A stretch of DNA of 64,000 nt from Helopsaltes ochotensis (GCA_013400155.1 VXBM01000994.1:204092-268091), one strand, 5' to 3'. Counted from the first letter of the stretch, positions 36,527-50,200 are shown. Program-made: numbers and translations. The notes: generated by a model from the sequence alone, not told the origin.

Positions 36527-37475
36527 GGAATTACTGACTTGTAGTGACAAACTCATTGGAGTGCAAAACAGCCTCCCAGAGGAAGTCAAAAGCTCTGTTG
36601 TAGATAAGAGGCAGGAATGAATCACTTTTCCTTATGCATTTTCTCTGAAGGAGTAATTGGACAAAATTAAGGGTAAAGGAATACACTGAACTATTGTCTT
36701 CTGGACAACAGAGCTACAAGTCACTGATACAGAGAGTGGGTTTAAGTATTCAGAACAAGAAAGAACCCAGGACTTAACCATGCTTCTTATGCTCTATCTG
36801 GGAATACAATAGTGTAAACACAAAGTATCAGTCTTCTTCTTAGAGATCCCTATTAGAAGTATACTTCATTTATCTCAAGCAGGGTGAGTAAAACCCCAGT
36901 GCTTCCAACTCAGGAGATTATTTATCTTCCAAATATTGAGCATGCCAGTAACTTTGTCAAAGTTATCTAGGATTACCCTCTAGCTCCAAGCAACACTGGC
37001 TTTCAACACCTCTCCAAACGAGAATTATTAGTCCTATAGCCTCATAAATAGAACAAACAAAATATTCCCTGTAACAGTTTTCAAGAAAAATCTGGACAAG
37101 TGGAAAAAGAATTAATCCATCCATCATTGGTTTTCAAACACAGTGACCCAAAAACAACTTCTGCCTCAGGAAGGCCCAAAGTAGAAACAAGGAAGGTATT
37201 CAAGGGAATTCTTGCTTTAGCCTTTGCTGAGCATCTGCTTCTTGGCAACACCAGGAGAGAGTTCTGACATTTAATTTCATCTGAATCATTAAGCATTTCT
37301 CCAGCATCTCTGGAAGAATGTACTCTCTCTGCCCATCTCTCCATGGTCAGAAATCCTTACAAAAGCACCATGCAACACAGAGTTTCTGTTTTAGCAAAAA
37401 GGTATTTTCCAACCAGATGTTCTGCTCAATGATTGCTGACTTGTTCTGACATAGAAAGCAAAAATCTCGTCTTAC

Positions 37476-37539
37476 CTCAGTCACCCCTGTACTGACAGTG
37501 ACAGGTGCCTCATCACAAGTACAAGTAGACAAACTAGGA
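37476..37539 (-). CDS. Candidate 64-base exon, unidentified
   Basis: On the minus strand a strong acceptor (CTTGTCTTTATTGCC, then ATTATTGTTCAG) precedes 64 bases ending ACTGAG|GTAAGA, a near-consensus donor. Only one of three frames is open: PSLSTCTCDEAPVTVSTGVTE, with one base before it completing a codon, ending in phase 0. The Ser/Thr-rich content would suit an extracellular linker. No family is recognised, and its end phase does not match the start phase of the candidate exon at 31996-31916, so extra exons would be needed to join them. Confidence 0.2.
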
Positions 37540-40500
37540 CTGAACAATAATCAGCAGGCAATAAAGACAAGAAACAGCTGCATTTTTAGATTTTGTGACT
37601 AGCAGGGGCAAACTAAAAGCAAAGGGGAAAAGGTTAGCAGCTCCTGCCAAAATTGAGCCTTCAGCCCCATGCCTGGATGGTGAAACACAGGAGTATGACC
37701 CTGCTACTTTTTCTTTTCTTTGTTATTGCCTAGAGGTACTGGAAGCATAAAAGATGGGAAATTCAAGAAAAACGTGATTTTTTTTTCCCTTAATGTTTAT
37801 ATGTCAAATCCTAGGTCTAAAAAATAATTACTTATCTCTGTCTTGGTTACAGGAAAAGAAAAGAAAATCACTTGTTATTCCTCAGTGAAGTGCATTTCAA
37901 TTATTTCTGCACTTCTTTCTTTACTTAACATTTGTTAAATAAGGTGGATGCAAAGACAGACTATTGCTGAATGGAGCAAATTGACTATGGAAGAGAACTC
38001 CTTGAATGTTAAAGCCTTTTCATCTTGCTCTTAAGTCAATAATATAATGGAATTAAAAACCAAATGCAAGGGTTTTTTTCCCCTCTTTAAGCTTGCTCCA
38101 TTCCAAGCTCCAATTAAGTATTTTTATTCAAAATTTCCGCCCTTTCCCTCCATATCCCTCATAGGTATCTGATATTCGTGTACCTTCCCCTTCGGAATGA
38201 AGGGGACCTAGTTTACACCCCAGTAATAGCAGAGCACAATGGAAGTTAAAAAACTGTATCCAGAGCAAAAGAAATACACCCCAAACAATCATAAAACAAA
38301 TCCCACATTTTTATATTCAAAATAGGTCTAGTCTGCTTAGAGCCACTAGCACAGGATACACAAACCTATGGGCCTGAGGAGGTGCATCACTTTTGGAAAC
38401 AGACCTGTGAGTTTTTCCTTGCTGCCTGGAGCACTTAGGACAGAAAAAGTCAAACCAGCTGGGAAGCAACTCAGGGAAAAGCCCAAGAGAGTTTTGCTGC
38501 TTGTCTCATGGGTACTTCATCTCCCTTCCATCAAAGGCAGAGACAGAAGGCCCCTTAAAAATCACAATCTCAAGGGTAGATTTCTTTACCTTTAATTTGT
38601 CTCACATTTTCCTGCTCTCTCATGCTCACCCCTCTCCTACTTCACACACTTTCCAGATGCCTGAGACAGTGAATATCCACACCTCTGCCACAAACCCTCC
38701 CCTGGTGCTACCGGCCCCAGCACAGAGCATCTTTAGAGGCATGAGACAGCCTCAGAGCCATCTCAGCAGGAGTTAGGCAGTAGCAGAACTTGTCTTTGTG
38801 TCTGGGTAAAACTCTAGAGAGAATTCAGTGCTCTCTTGCTTCTCTCTCAGTTTAGTTCCATTGTTCTGGCCCAGAGGAGCCTGGATGCTCAGGGATTGGC
38901 ACTGGCAGCTTTCACCTGAAAGCTCAACAGCTCAGCCCAGCAGCAATTCCTCACCCTCAACAGCTGCACTGGAGCTGCTGTGGGGCAGCTGGTGCTCAGG
39001 CTTGTTGACACACATCCAAAAAACCTTTACAAGTGGTACCCATTAGCGGTTTTGCTCGTGGTCCCCACAAGGCCAGGGATTAAGCAGGAGTTGGCAGCAG
39101 ACTGGTCCCACGGGAGGCCACCCTGCAGGGCAGGTCTGAGCTGGAGCACTGAGAGCCACTGGTGCTCGTGCCTGGCTGTGGGTTTAACACATCCTCAGAG
39201 CTCTCAAACCACCTCTCACCAGTGCTAAAGCCACCTTTCATGCAGCAGCTGGGAACGTGAAATGGGAAAAGCGAACAAGAACTCTCTGCAGAACCCCCAA
39301 CCTACAGCATTTGTAGGGTGGGCTGAAAACTGCTCCAAAAATCCTTGTCACAAGGAAGAGCGGACTCAGTGCTGCTTTACACAGCAGAAACTATCACACC
39401 TGCAAACACTGCAAGTGTATTCTTGTTTGAACTCACCTTCTCTCATGTCTCCATCTATTCAGACCTATTTTGTGAGGCTCTCAGGGAGGTGAATTAAAAT
39501 GCATCAGCAGAAGGAGGCTCCACTCAGGCCTCAGAGGCTGCACAGTATTTATCATCTGACTGCAGACAAGTCTCAGTCTGCCAGCCTGTAACTTCCAAAA
39601 CACATTACAAGCGTGCCAGAAATGAGACAAAGCATCACTTATTGCTTAGATAGCTCTCCCTCACTTTAATGAAGGGTGAGTTATGGGCTGCACCTTCGTG
39701 CCACCCAGTACACAACAGCATTTGCTACTCTGCACCCTTTACTGTAAATATACCACACACAGAGATACTAGAGACTGAAATCTACTGCCTGATTCCCTTC
39801 ACATTAACAAGTCAGGAGTTATTTTATTTGTGATGAGGCGTAACTCCAGTGCAAGATAATTGCAGACAGGAGTAGAATAATTTTGCCTTTCAACCTATAT
39901 GACTAGGTTTAGAAATAACATACTTTGTGGTGTGTTGCTTAGTCTTTAACCACTAACTGATTTATAGAACTATTAATGAGTATTTATTAGAAAGTCTAAT
40001 GGGTCAGTAGTTAAACTAACCTATTAGTAACAGCTTTATAAAAACATCTGAATCACATAATCATCTTTTTAATTTAAAGACCTTAACACACAGCATTCCT
40101 CTACCATTTTACAGATGTAATTACTGCATCACATTACCAAAGTCTTAGAAATAACCCCCTTTTCTCTCTTGAGGCAGAATTAATCAGTCAGTGACTTCCT
40201 TCCACTCACATACACAAGTGTCCTGGGAAACATTTTTATCTTCTTACACTGCTTGATATGGTTTGCAATTTCCCACTTTATCTAGCTAAATGATCTTCCC
40301 ACCAAGTATTAGTTTCTCAACAGGTCTGTTTCCAAAAAAAACCCAAAACCAACCCAAAACACAAGTATCTATTCCTGCCTGTGATGTCAAGTGTACCTGA
40401 GCCCAAACAACCTGGCACCTCTTTGAAACCTTCCAGAACCCATCAGAAGTCAAGACCCACCATTTTGGACATACCAGCTCAGGTTTAACAGCACTGTCAG

Positions 40501-43500
40501 GGCCATCCTTCTTTCTGCTCCCCTAAAAGCACCCAAGGTCCTGATAAAGTTTATGGCCAACCTCTAAACATCTGCTTTGGGGTCAGGACCCACCACTTAG
40601 GCTGCACACCATGATCAGATCAAACAGCACAGGGCAGTGCCCTGGGGTGCTCAGAACAGCACAACAACTGCTCACTGAGTGCTTGCACGTTCCCAAGACA
40701 CAAATACATATCCATTTTTCTCCTGCTCACCATTTATCCTCCTCTTACGCAGCGAAGATCCATTTGACAACTTGTCATCTTCACACTTGTTCACAATACT
40801 CATTTGGTAAGCACACACTCTGTTCCTCTAGGGATATAAGAACTTGCTGCCAGCCTGGAATTTCAGTAAAACTCCATTTGCTTACAACTAATCCCTCCTG
40901 CAGCACTAAAACAGCTGACTGCTGCTTCAGGGGAGCTGCTATTTACCTGGGAGCCTAATTCACACCACAATGAGGTCAACAAGGTCCTTGTTAAAGTGGG
41001 ATCAGGCTCCTCATTCCCTACTGCAAGTGTGCTGTCACTTCCACAGCAAGCTTGTGTCACATCACGGGGACACCAGTGTCATTATCTGGACACAGAATTA
41101 AACCTGCTGAGCTTCATAAAAGTCCAAATACAAATGTTACAAACCAAACAGCCAACAGCCCTAAGCAGAGTTATTCCTGCAAATCTCTTACGCTGTCACA
41201 GAGAGGATGAGAAGGGTGGCACACAAAAAGAGGTGTTCATTCTCTCCTGCTGTGGAGTTTAAGCAGGCTTGCAGCTACAGGAAGCACTGAGGGGGTCTCT
41301 CCTCTTGGTGTTCCACAGGCAGGAGATGAAATATTCACATGACAACACCCTTCACCCCACTGCAAGGAGTGCCCCAACAGCCTCCACATCTGCTTTAGGT
41401 CCCCAGGCTCCAATTCATGTTTATAACAGAGCATTAAAAGTCTGGGCCTTCTCCAGATCCTGGAAAAGGAGAAACACTTTCTCCTCTTGAAGAGGAATCG
41501 GAGGCTACAGGGGGTGGAGAATGACAACAGACAAATATATCCATCGCAGTTGATCACTGCTTTTGGAAAACAATACAGCATCATAAAAGTATCTGTAAAT
41601 GTTTTAATAAGGCTTCTTTTACACTGAAAAAAAATCACTACTTTTTTTAAAAATACGGAGTAATGTTTTAAATGTTCTGAACTTACCAGGGAAACTGTTG
41701 ACTTTAGGATTTAATAGCCAATATAATATTAAGTACACATTTGCAGCTCATCAGGAGAAGCATACCCGCTGATCAGAAACATGATGTGAAAGAAGAGTTG
41801 CTGATGAACTGTGGTCATTTTCCTCCTCAAATTTCCCCACTGACGCACAGCATCAGAGCCCCTGCAAAGAGAGCTGAAGCTGTTTCCCCTGAATCAAATA
41901 GCAAGGGAGATGTTATTTGAGAAATTTAACCAACATGGGAGCATATGCCTTGCAGACTATCCCCTGTGAGGAATTCATTTTACCCATGCCAGAGCTTTGC
42001 ACCCTGGGATCCCCCTTCTTGGCTAAGGCAGGGAATTAAGCTACAATCCCATCACTTACACATTACTAGAAAAAGAGAAACACTGATATTCCTCTTGGAG
42101 GAAAAAACCCCAACAAATAGTAACTATTCAAGTATAAGTCATTTAACAGATGATTTTATGTAAGTGAGTCAAATATGGTTTTCATTTGTAGTCATACATG
42201 AAAGGAGAAAAAAAATTGCAGAAATGACCCTAGTTCTATGGGTCTGTTGGCAAAAAACACACATTTGCTTGCAAACAATTTTACTCCACATGATGGCAAG
42301 TTTGGACATGAGGCAGAGTTTGCAAAAATGGTTGTGGCAGTTCTCAGTCCATGACAGATTGGACAAAGGCCTGTAAATTTGGGCAGTACACAGTCAAAAA
42401 ACCCCATTCAAACACCACTGGATGAATGCCTTGGGAAGCACACAGATCATATAACCTGACATGGCAAATAACAGTTTCAGTCCCATTAGCAGAGAAGGGC
42501 TCTGATCTATTATCAACCATCCATCCTCTAATAAACAGTCCTTCAAATAATCACAAGGATTTTATGATCTATGAAAAGCTCGCATATCATTATGCTTTTA
42601 TGACTTGTAGGTTCCTAAAATATGGTAACTGCATGGGGGGGTGCACCATAGGCTGCTTAATTGATCCAATGTCTGTTTCTACACCTATTCAATTAAAAAA
42701 ATTAATTTTTAGTCTAAATTTCTCAGGTTGTTACTTTTGTTCCTTAAGGAAATGAAGCTTAAGCAGCTTATTAACACATCCACACGTGGATGGGCACACA
42801 CACACAGTCTCTCTCACCTCCAATAGCTTTAGGACTTACTGGCTAATTTCAAACATGTTTTATAGGGCAGCAGAAATTAACCTCAGTGCCCAGGAACAGA
42901 GGAAAAAAAAAGCAAAATTAATGCCTGTCTGAGGGAAGAATTATCATAATGAGAGAATCAGCTCAGGACAAAAAACAAAACTAAGTCCTACTGCTGTCCC
43001 CATATGTAAATTATGACTGAGGATAAACTTAAGACATGATGAGTTCCTTGTAGGCAGAGTTATTTAAGGCACCCATTCAAGGCTTTGGGGGTTTTTTTTC
43101 CTCATTTGTAGATCCTTATACTTCTTCCAGTGGAAATGCAAATCTGTTTAGGGCACTTAAGCCTGATGATAATTATCTTTTATGGCCTCTCAGAAAGAAC
43201 TCATGGATCCACCAAGATTGATGTACTCCGAGTTGTAAAATAACTCCTCTCATACAGACTTCTTGCATCTGGAGTTTGGGGCTAGAGGTCTCAGGAACAC
43301 CCAAGTAGATGTGCAGAATTTCCTAACTCTGATTGAACTAGAAATAGGGCTGAGAAACTTCTTTAATAGTATTTCAGCATTTCTAATCATGGCTGAAAAA
43401 ATAAAACTGACAGCAGGAATCAACCCTTGTTGACATCCAGCACAATTTTTCAAAGAGACATTAAAAATACCTGTGAAAAAGCAGGTTGGAAAGCCATTTC

Positions 43501-44339
43501 CTATATCTTGACCAGCCATCCCTAGTGCTCAGCTGCGGGATAGGTTAAAGCAAGGACTTAGATCCTTGCAATTCCTTTCCCTCACTATCCCCAAAAGGTC
43601 TTACAAGACTGGGATAAAAAGAGTTCATATTGTGGTCCAATTCCAGTAGAAGAACCTCTTCATACACAGGCAGTCCTAATGAGAGTTCCTTCATATAAAG
43701 TCCCATTTTGATCCCTTATACTTTTGCTAAGCTAAAACCAGAAGAACATAAAGATTTTTTGGGCAGCATTTCAAAAAGCAGAGCTAATCATTTGTCAGTA
43801 ACTCACTTCGATTTCCTTATTGAGGTTCCTTTGATGAGAAATAATATTTCAAATGAAGATGTGTCTATTAGCATTCAGAGGCATCACTTACTTGATAGCA
43901 GAATTGATGCTTTACTAATCAACTGCTCACACAGGGATCTGAAGAGAAATCCATGAGAACATGACAAGAATAAGACAACAGACCATGGCTTGAAAAGATA
44001 GGATACCCTCCTGGGCCTTCTCAGACTCCTCCAATTTGTGTATTTTGGAAGATGAATTTTCAGCCATCCTATAAAAAGATCACCCAATTACTACATCATT
44101 CTTTTGTTTCATTTCTCATACACATACACACTTCACTGGTATATTATTTTCACTGGTTTGTGACCAATGCATTTCTGGTGCCATTTTTCCAAAAGGCTGT
44201 TGAATAGCATGAAAACGATAACTAATGCTTTCTCTTGGACAAGGAAACTGCAAACTGTGCTTTATGGCAGCATGCTGACCAGTAAGTGCTTTTTCACAAA
44301 AACAAAACATCCCTCAATCCTGGGATGCATTAACAGATC

Positions 44340-44706
44340 TCTGCCTCTCTGAGGACACCTGTGGCCTTAATGGCCTTGCCAGCCTCCCCTGGGGGCCCAG
44401 ACCATGACCCCTGTCCATGGGCCCAGCTCAGCCCCAGGACCCCAGCCCTTGCTGGGACCATGTGCTGGCACACCTGCGTGCAGCCCCATCCTAGGTCCCC
44501 AAAAGCCCCAGGCCTCTGCTGCAGATAATGTTGTTTCTGACCAGCTGGTCATCCCAGGCCAGATAATGCCATTTCTGATGCTATACACTGGATAATTCTT
44601 TTAACAACACTCAATCCATCTCCAGTCCAGTCTCCTGCTGTTTACACAGGACTCCCACAGACCTGGTCCACCATCTTACCTTGTCTGTCAGTGGATCCTG
44701 CCATTG
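44340..44706. other. GC-rich block of unknown origin beside a CR1
   Basis: This block is sharply GC-richer than its AT-rich left flank, with many CCCAG and GGGCC words. It carries an imperfect direct repeat of 19 bases (CAGATAATGTTGTTTCTGA at 44522-44540 and CAGATAATGCCATTTCTGA at 44560-44578, differing at three positions). It ends exactly where the CR1 3' end starts at 44707. It could be part of an unrecognised LTR or another retroposon; no terminal repeats or target duplication could be fixed by eye. Confidence 0.35.
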
Positions 44707-45002
44707 TCATGGAATCATGACATGTCGTGGAATCATAGGTGGGAAAAGACCTCCAGGATCAATGAGTCTAACCTTTGAACAATTTCCACCTGGTCAATTG
44801 GACCCTGGCACTGAGTGCCACATCATTTCTTGAGCACCTCCAGGGATGGTGACTCCATCACCTCCCTGAGAAGCCAGTTCCAATGCCAGACAGCTCTTTC
44901 AGTGAAGAAATTCCGCCTGATGTCCAACCTCAATCTCCCCTGGTGCAGTCTGGGGCCATGTCCTCTTGTCCTGTCACTGGTTGCCTGTGAGAAGAGGACA
45001 AC
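44707..45002 (-). mobile_element. CR1 LINE 3' end fragment
   Basis: The plus strand starts with two tail-like units (TCATGGAATCATGA and TCGTGGAATCATAGG), then GGGAAAAGACCTCCAGGATC, CCTCCAGGGATGGTGACTCC and CCTCTTGTCCTGTCACTGG: the reverse complement of the CR1 3' end and C-terminal ORF2. Similarity stops at about GAGAAGAGGAC. It is the same 3' subfamily as 29754-31420, 5' truncated. Confidence 0.94.
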
Positions 45003-46317
45003 TTGTTGTCACCAGGTACTGCAACTCTGGGCTCTGGGGACAGAGGGTCTTGCACAGCCCCTGTTGGCATCACCCCCAAATCCAGCCCCTGTTGGGCTGC
45101 TCCATTACAGCAGGTCGAGTCAAAAACCACAAGAACTTGTGTTCTGGCCTGAGCGACAAGGTCATATAGAACATCCCAAACATCTTTCCCCCGACCTACT
45201 TGCGTGCTATCTTTGGACACACATTCTGCCTGGCCACAGCCAGTGCTGTAGCTGGGAAAACGCTGCTCCTTCCAAAAGTGCAAGAGAAGAAGATGTCAGA
45301 GACCTGCTTCAAAACTCTTCATTGCTGCTTTGAAGGGCTGCAGTCAGGAGCCAGGAAATACTGCACAAAGAGAGGCAGGTAGGGCACAGGCTGTGGAAGT
45401 TCAGAATTTCACTCCCTGAGTGCTGTCACCACTTAGGGATAAATAAGCTGGGCTAAACAAGGCACACAAAAAGCCCACTGGAATGTACCAGCATACATGG
45501 AATAAGGGTTTTTAGAGCGGAGGAAGAAAGAGGAGCTGATGTTTCGGAATATCTGCAGATAGTCAATTACTCATATGCCCTAATGGAGAGGGGAAAAGAG
45601 CAGTATTTCCAGTTCAGCATCAGCACATACTGAAAGCACTATGAAAAACCACCAGAGGTGTGAAAGAGCTGTCAGTCCATGTGAAAGGCCAAGATTAAAC
45701 ACCTCTCTCACCCAGCAATCTTAGTCTAAGGATAGCAATCATGAATCAGCCACTCAAAACCCACAAAGGGCTTGTTCCAGGAAACCACCCTTAGAAATGG
45801 CCAGGATGGTTTGGAAATGCACACAGACAAAGCCACACCAACAATCTGCCCACAAACGGACATTAATAATCTACAGACTGTACACGCACAGGCAGATTGC
45901 TCCAAGCCCCCCTGGGTGTGGGGCGGGGAGCACATCCTCCCTTTCCACCCTCTCCAAAGGAGCAAACCGTGCTAACAGAGGAAACGGAGAAACGGAGAGG
46001 AAGGAAATCTCCTCATACCTCCTGACAAAGGGCAAGTCCAAGAAAAGCAGGGGTCTATTTACAGTCCTCCCAAGTCCCTCCCTGCCAGATGGTCCCTTAG
46101 AGCTCCTTGGTGGGGCACAGCTTAGGGCTGTGTTAAGACTCCCCAGAGCTGGGATAAGCCCACAGCAGGAAGGAACCAGAGGATTGTGCCAAGTGCCACC
46201 AATACAAGACCACACTGTGTGAGTGCACATGACCTCATTTTCCATGGAAGACAACATCAGAAGACAACCATGTGTTTCCAGGTGTGAGGTAAGGAAGAAG
46301 GGGGTTATTTCTTATCG

Positions 46318-46452
46318 AAAAAACCCCTTAAAACAACAACACAAAAAACCCTAAAAAAACCAACCAAACAAAAAACCAAAAAAACCAACAGCAACAAAAA
46401 ACCAACAAAACAACAAAAAACCACCAAAAAACCCCACCAAAACAAATCAACA
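46318..46452. repeat. A/C-rich low-complexity tract
   Basis: About 135 bases almost lacking G and T on the plus strand, built from imperfect CAAAAAAC and CCAAC units. It is strand-asymmetric like the tracts at 26475-26563 and 60882-60990. Confidence 0.92.
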
Positions 46453-47193
46453 ATCCTGGGAAGTGTCCCTAGAAGGTTGTAAAAGACAGAAGCCAAGCTA
46501 ACAACCCTTTGTTCTTCTGGAAATACCTTCCTCTGCCCATAGCAACGGAACCAGGACCCCTCATTACCATCCTAAGTTAAACATGGGCCCTACTGGCTCC
46601 CGGGAGGCCAGGATTTAAACTTCTTTGTTTTCATAAAGCAAAAAAATACAAGCTTGCAGAAATCACTCTCTTCTGATTCATTTCCTCTGGCATTGTATTG
46701 TTAAGTTGCTTAAACAAAATACTCAGTTTTCTCCTCTTCCTCCCCCTTTCCTCTCCTTCAGCGCCACGTTTTCCCCCAGCTGGGAGAAAGTCTAACTTTC
46801 TAAATAAGCCGTTACTGTAGCTAATAGCCTAGAGGGAGAAAAACCCCCTTGTGAACCCTGAAAACGCTGTGTATTAACTCTCGTAAAGCAGACAAATGAA
46901 AGCAGGAACACATGTTACACATTAGAGGCTCAGATTTTGATGGTAGGCTGCTACAGGCCAACCTTCAATTAATTCTGCCCCTGCTCCCTTAGCTTCTCAG
47001 GTTTTCTGAACTTCAGCCATTAAATCTGGGTTTGCATCACTCAGGTCCTGAAGGTTTCCTTTTAGGTGGAAGGAAAGAGCTTCTGACCACACAAGCCCCA
47101 TTCCCATGCTGGTATCTTTAGTGTTTCAAGGGATAAATGAAGAGAGTCTTGGGGACAGACTGGTAAAGAACATGGCCATATAGCATTTATTAC

Positions 47194-47236
47194 CACAAAC
47201 CAAACAAACAAAAAAACCCAACAACAAAAAAACCCC
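47194..47236. repeat. A/C-rich low-complexity tract
   Basis: Short run of CAAA and CAACAAAAA units; simple repeat only. Confidence 0.85.
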
Positions 47237-50200
47237 ACTCAGTTTCTGGAGCCATGCATCTGCCAAAAGGAACCAATTACCTGATTGCTAGGCCTAGTTT
47301 TAAAAGAGGAACCTGTAACGTACCTATGTTCCTTGATAGACTCAATTACAAATTGCTGTAGGCAATGGAGTAGAAGGCAGGAGGAAAAAATCTAGCAGTA
47401 AATTTACTATACTTCTCAAGTCAACAACAAAAAAATGTTTCAGTTGCAACCTAGTGCTTCCCAAGGAGTAAATATAGATAGATGAAAATGATGTAAAACT
47501 GTTCAGACCACACCCTTCAGCTAACCATCCAAAAGTTAGCTTTCACCACAGTCTTTAAAAATGCTTTTATTCCTCATAGTCGTGTCGTGTGCAGCATCTC
47601 TTGCTTTCTAGTTGAAAGGATGGCTTGTCACCACACACCAGACTTAAAATTCCATAACTTTTTAAAGAATTATTTCACATGTCACCCATCATCTCTGAGG
47701 TGCAAACTGCACAGTCTTCTTTTCACAATAGATTGTGGAAATGTGAGGAGAAAAAAAAATAGCCACCAAAATAAAGGTAGGATTGAATTATAAAAACAAA
47801 AAAAAAAAAGTGGAGGAAAAAAATAGGAGTTCTTAGATAACCTTTCATTCATGTAAAAGCATCTTTGTTTATGCAACCATACCAGATATTAATGCTCCAA
47901 GAATTATCTTTTAATAACAAGCACTGGTTATTTGTTTTACATAGAAAAAAAAAATCTATGCGATATTTATTGTTGCTGAAAAGTGGAAACTCCAGTTCAC
48001 TGCAAAGCAACTGTGCTAATTATTATCACACACAAATACATATGATATGAATTATATGGAGTAGCTGGCTGAGGTGAATCATTGCTCTTTCCTGCTGCCT
48101 CAGAGCTTTAGCTGGGGCTAAACTGCAGGTAACAGCTTATGCTTCAGATGGAAACACTCTTCTGGAGTGAGAGCAAGCACCAGCAGGGATTCAGACACAG
48201 CCCAAAAGCTCTGTGTAGTGTCAGAAGCTAATCCCACCTCTGCAAGGAAGGGCTAGGGGGAAAACAGCACTGGAGAGGGCATGCTCAAACTTTCTGGCTG
48301 ATGAGATTCCCAGAGCTCTTCAACATGTGCTGGGCAGTTACATCATGCACATGGCTCTGGTTCCAGCAGCCTGCTTAATACATCAAGAGCTGCTGTGGGG
48401 GAAAGCAGGCAGAAGAGCGAGCAAACTCCTCATCAGAGTGACCTCAGTTAATGCTGCAGCCAAGTCTGTGAAGTTTGGATCCAGGACACCTCCCAGCATC
48501 CAGATCCAGAGCCCTAGGTGCTGCCATTACAGAATGAGGGGCAAACAGAGGCAATGTTTTTTTTAAAATAAATCAAACTTCAGCTCTGACCATGGCCCTC
48601 ATGCACAAAACACCATATGCTTTTATCGGTCTCCATCTCTGCTTGGTACAAGAACAGTTCAGCCACCAAGCACAGGACTTCAGGAAGATTGGCAAAGATC
48701 TTCCCCTTCGTGCCAAGGGCAACATTTCTTGCCTGTGGCATTTTCCACCCACACATTAATTCAATTCATGTTTGAAAATAAAGAGGAAAAAAACCCATCA
48801 TTATTCAATAACAGCAGCAACATCAATTCACCAGGGGAAACAACAAAGGCAGGGGAACACAGGGAGGAAATGTTTATACATGCATAAGAACAGCCAAGAA
48901 AACCAACTGATGAAAAGACAGAAAACAAGCAAATCCCACCCAGCCCTGCTCACCCCCCACCTGCAGCTGCAAACCAGCCTGGACTTTGTGTCAACCTGGT
49001 GCAGGTGCCAAAACTTTGTCCTGGCAGCCATCCAGAGGTTTTTGCTCCTCAGGACAGAGGGTCAGCAGGGATGGTTAAGGCAGCCATGCCCTGCTATTTG
49101 CTTTGCCAGTGCTCCACGGGGCTGGCTGCCAACAGCCACAGTCTCAGTGCACCAGGCTGCTCTTCCTCTCAAGTAGTTTTGTTTCTGTCACTGAGAGCCT
49201 CCCATTTCTCATTGCTCCTCTCATAAGGCTTTCTCCCAGAGAGGAAGCACCTTGGATTTGGAGCACTTCCCACCAGGTAACCTCATCCTTGTTGAGACCC
49301 ATTCATAGGTGGCAGGCAATCCCCAGCCTGACTCCCCTAAATGCTTCTCCTGGGAAAGGATAAAACACCTTAAGCAGCAGATTTTGTCATCTCAGAACCA
49401 TACTTTGCCTCCATGTAGAATGACAGACTCCAGGGACAAAATGGTGCTTCTGCTTTTGAGTTATATTGTTGAAATGCCAAAAGTGGGGGGAGAGTGAGGG
49501 GAAAGTGTCACAGAGAAGTGGAACACCTTGTGGAAACAGGTCTGTACTAGTGATGACAGAAACCACCTGGCACTGCCAGAGCCAGCTCCTACTCAAGTCC
49601 ACAACAGAAGGGAGAGGAAAAAAAAAACAACCACAAAAAAGTCCCATTGAACCCAACCCCCCCATTTCCCTGTGTTCCACTTTCACGTAGAGTGTATTGC
49701 AAAAGACCAATCCCATTTTATCTAGCAGCTTGCAACATTAGTGTTAACAATCTGCTCTTTCCTTTGGATGTGCTGCTTCTTCACTCTGCACCCAGCCTGT
49801 AGTCGTGTTCTCATTGCTTCTTTTCCTAAAGGTACCTGGAGTCAAACCAGTTACTCATGAGCACTGGGTTTTACCACAGAGGATGTGGAAGAGCAGAATG
49901 AAGGTGCTCTGTGTCCACAAGAGCTGAACTAGTGACTTCTCAGGGCTGTTTATAGTGACAAGACAACACAGAGGAACACTGAGACACATCTTGTATCCCC
50001 CTGTCTGAAGGAAGACTCCAGTTAGTCTTCTGTCTGCTTCTTTATTCTGTGTACTTTTAATATAGCTGTGTTTGTGCAAGGTATTAAACCCAGCAAATGC
50101 TGATCACTGCCTTTGCTGTTCCCATTCAGATCATTAAGTTAAAATCAACACTCCTAATTTTGACACTGTGCCTCTGAGGGGAGGTTGGAGCCTTCTCACT

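Larger units (their letters stand above)
35080..44339. other. Unique non-coding DNA with splice-like segments
   Basis: No gene or recent transposon is identified in these 9.3 kb. A 17-base A tract lies at 36510-36526, followed by a weak resemblance to an old CR1/L3 relic at about 36555-36610. Splice-like minus-strand segments are at 37476-37539 and 43892-43938. An A/C-rich tract occurs at about 40334-40365. The AT-rich block 39840-40160, with TAAT cores, resembles conserved non-coding DNA in composition. Confidence 0.55.

Noticed and set aside
43250..43519. 89-codon minus-strand frame
   Set aside because: It shows mixed hydrophobic content without motif or splice context.
43708..43956. 82-codon plus-strand frame in AT-rich DNA (KLKPEEHKDFLGSI...)
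   Set aside because: It has no ATG start, no splice signals and no family match; noted only because stop-free AT-rich DNA of this length is less common.
46220..46290. Plus-strand mini exon ending GTGTGAG|GTAAGG
   Set aside because: The acceptor is weak and the segment is short; likely chance.
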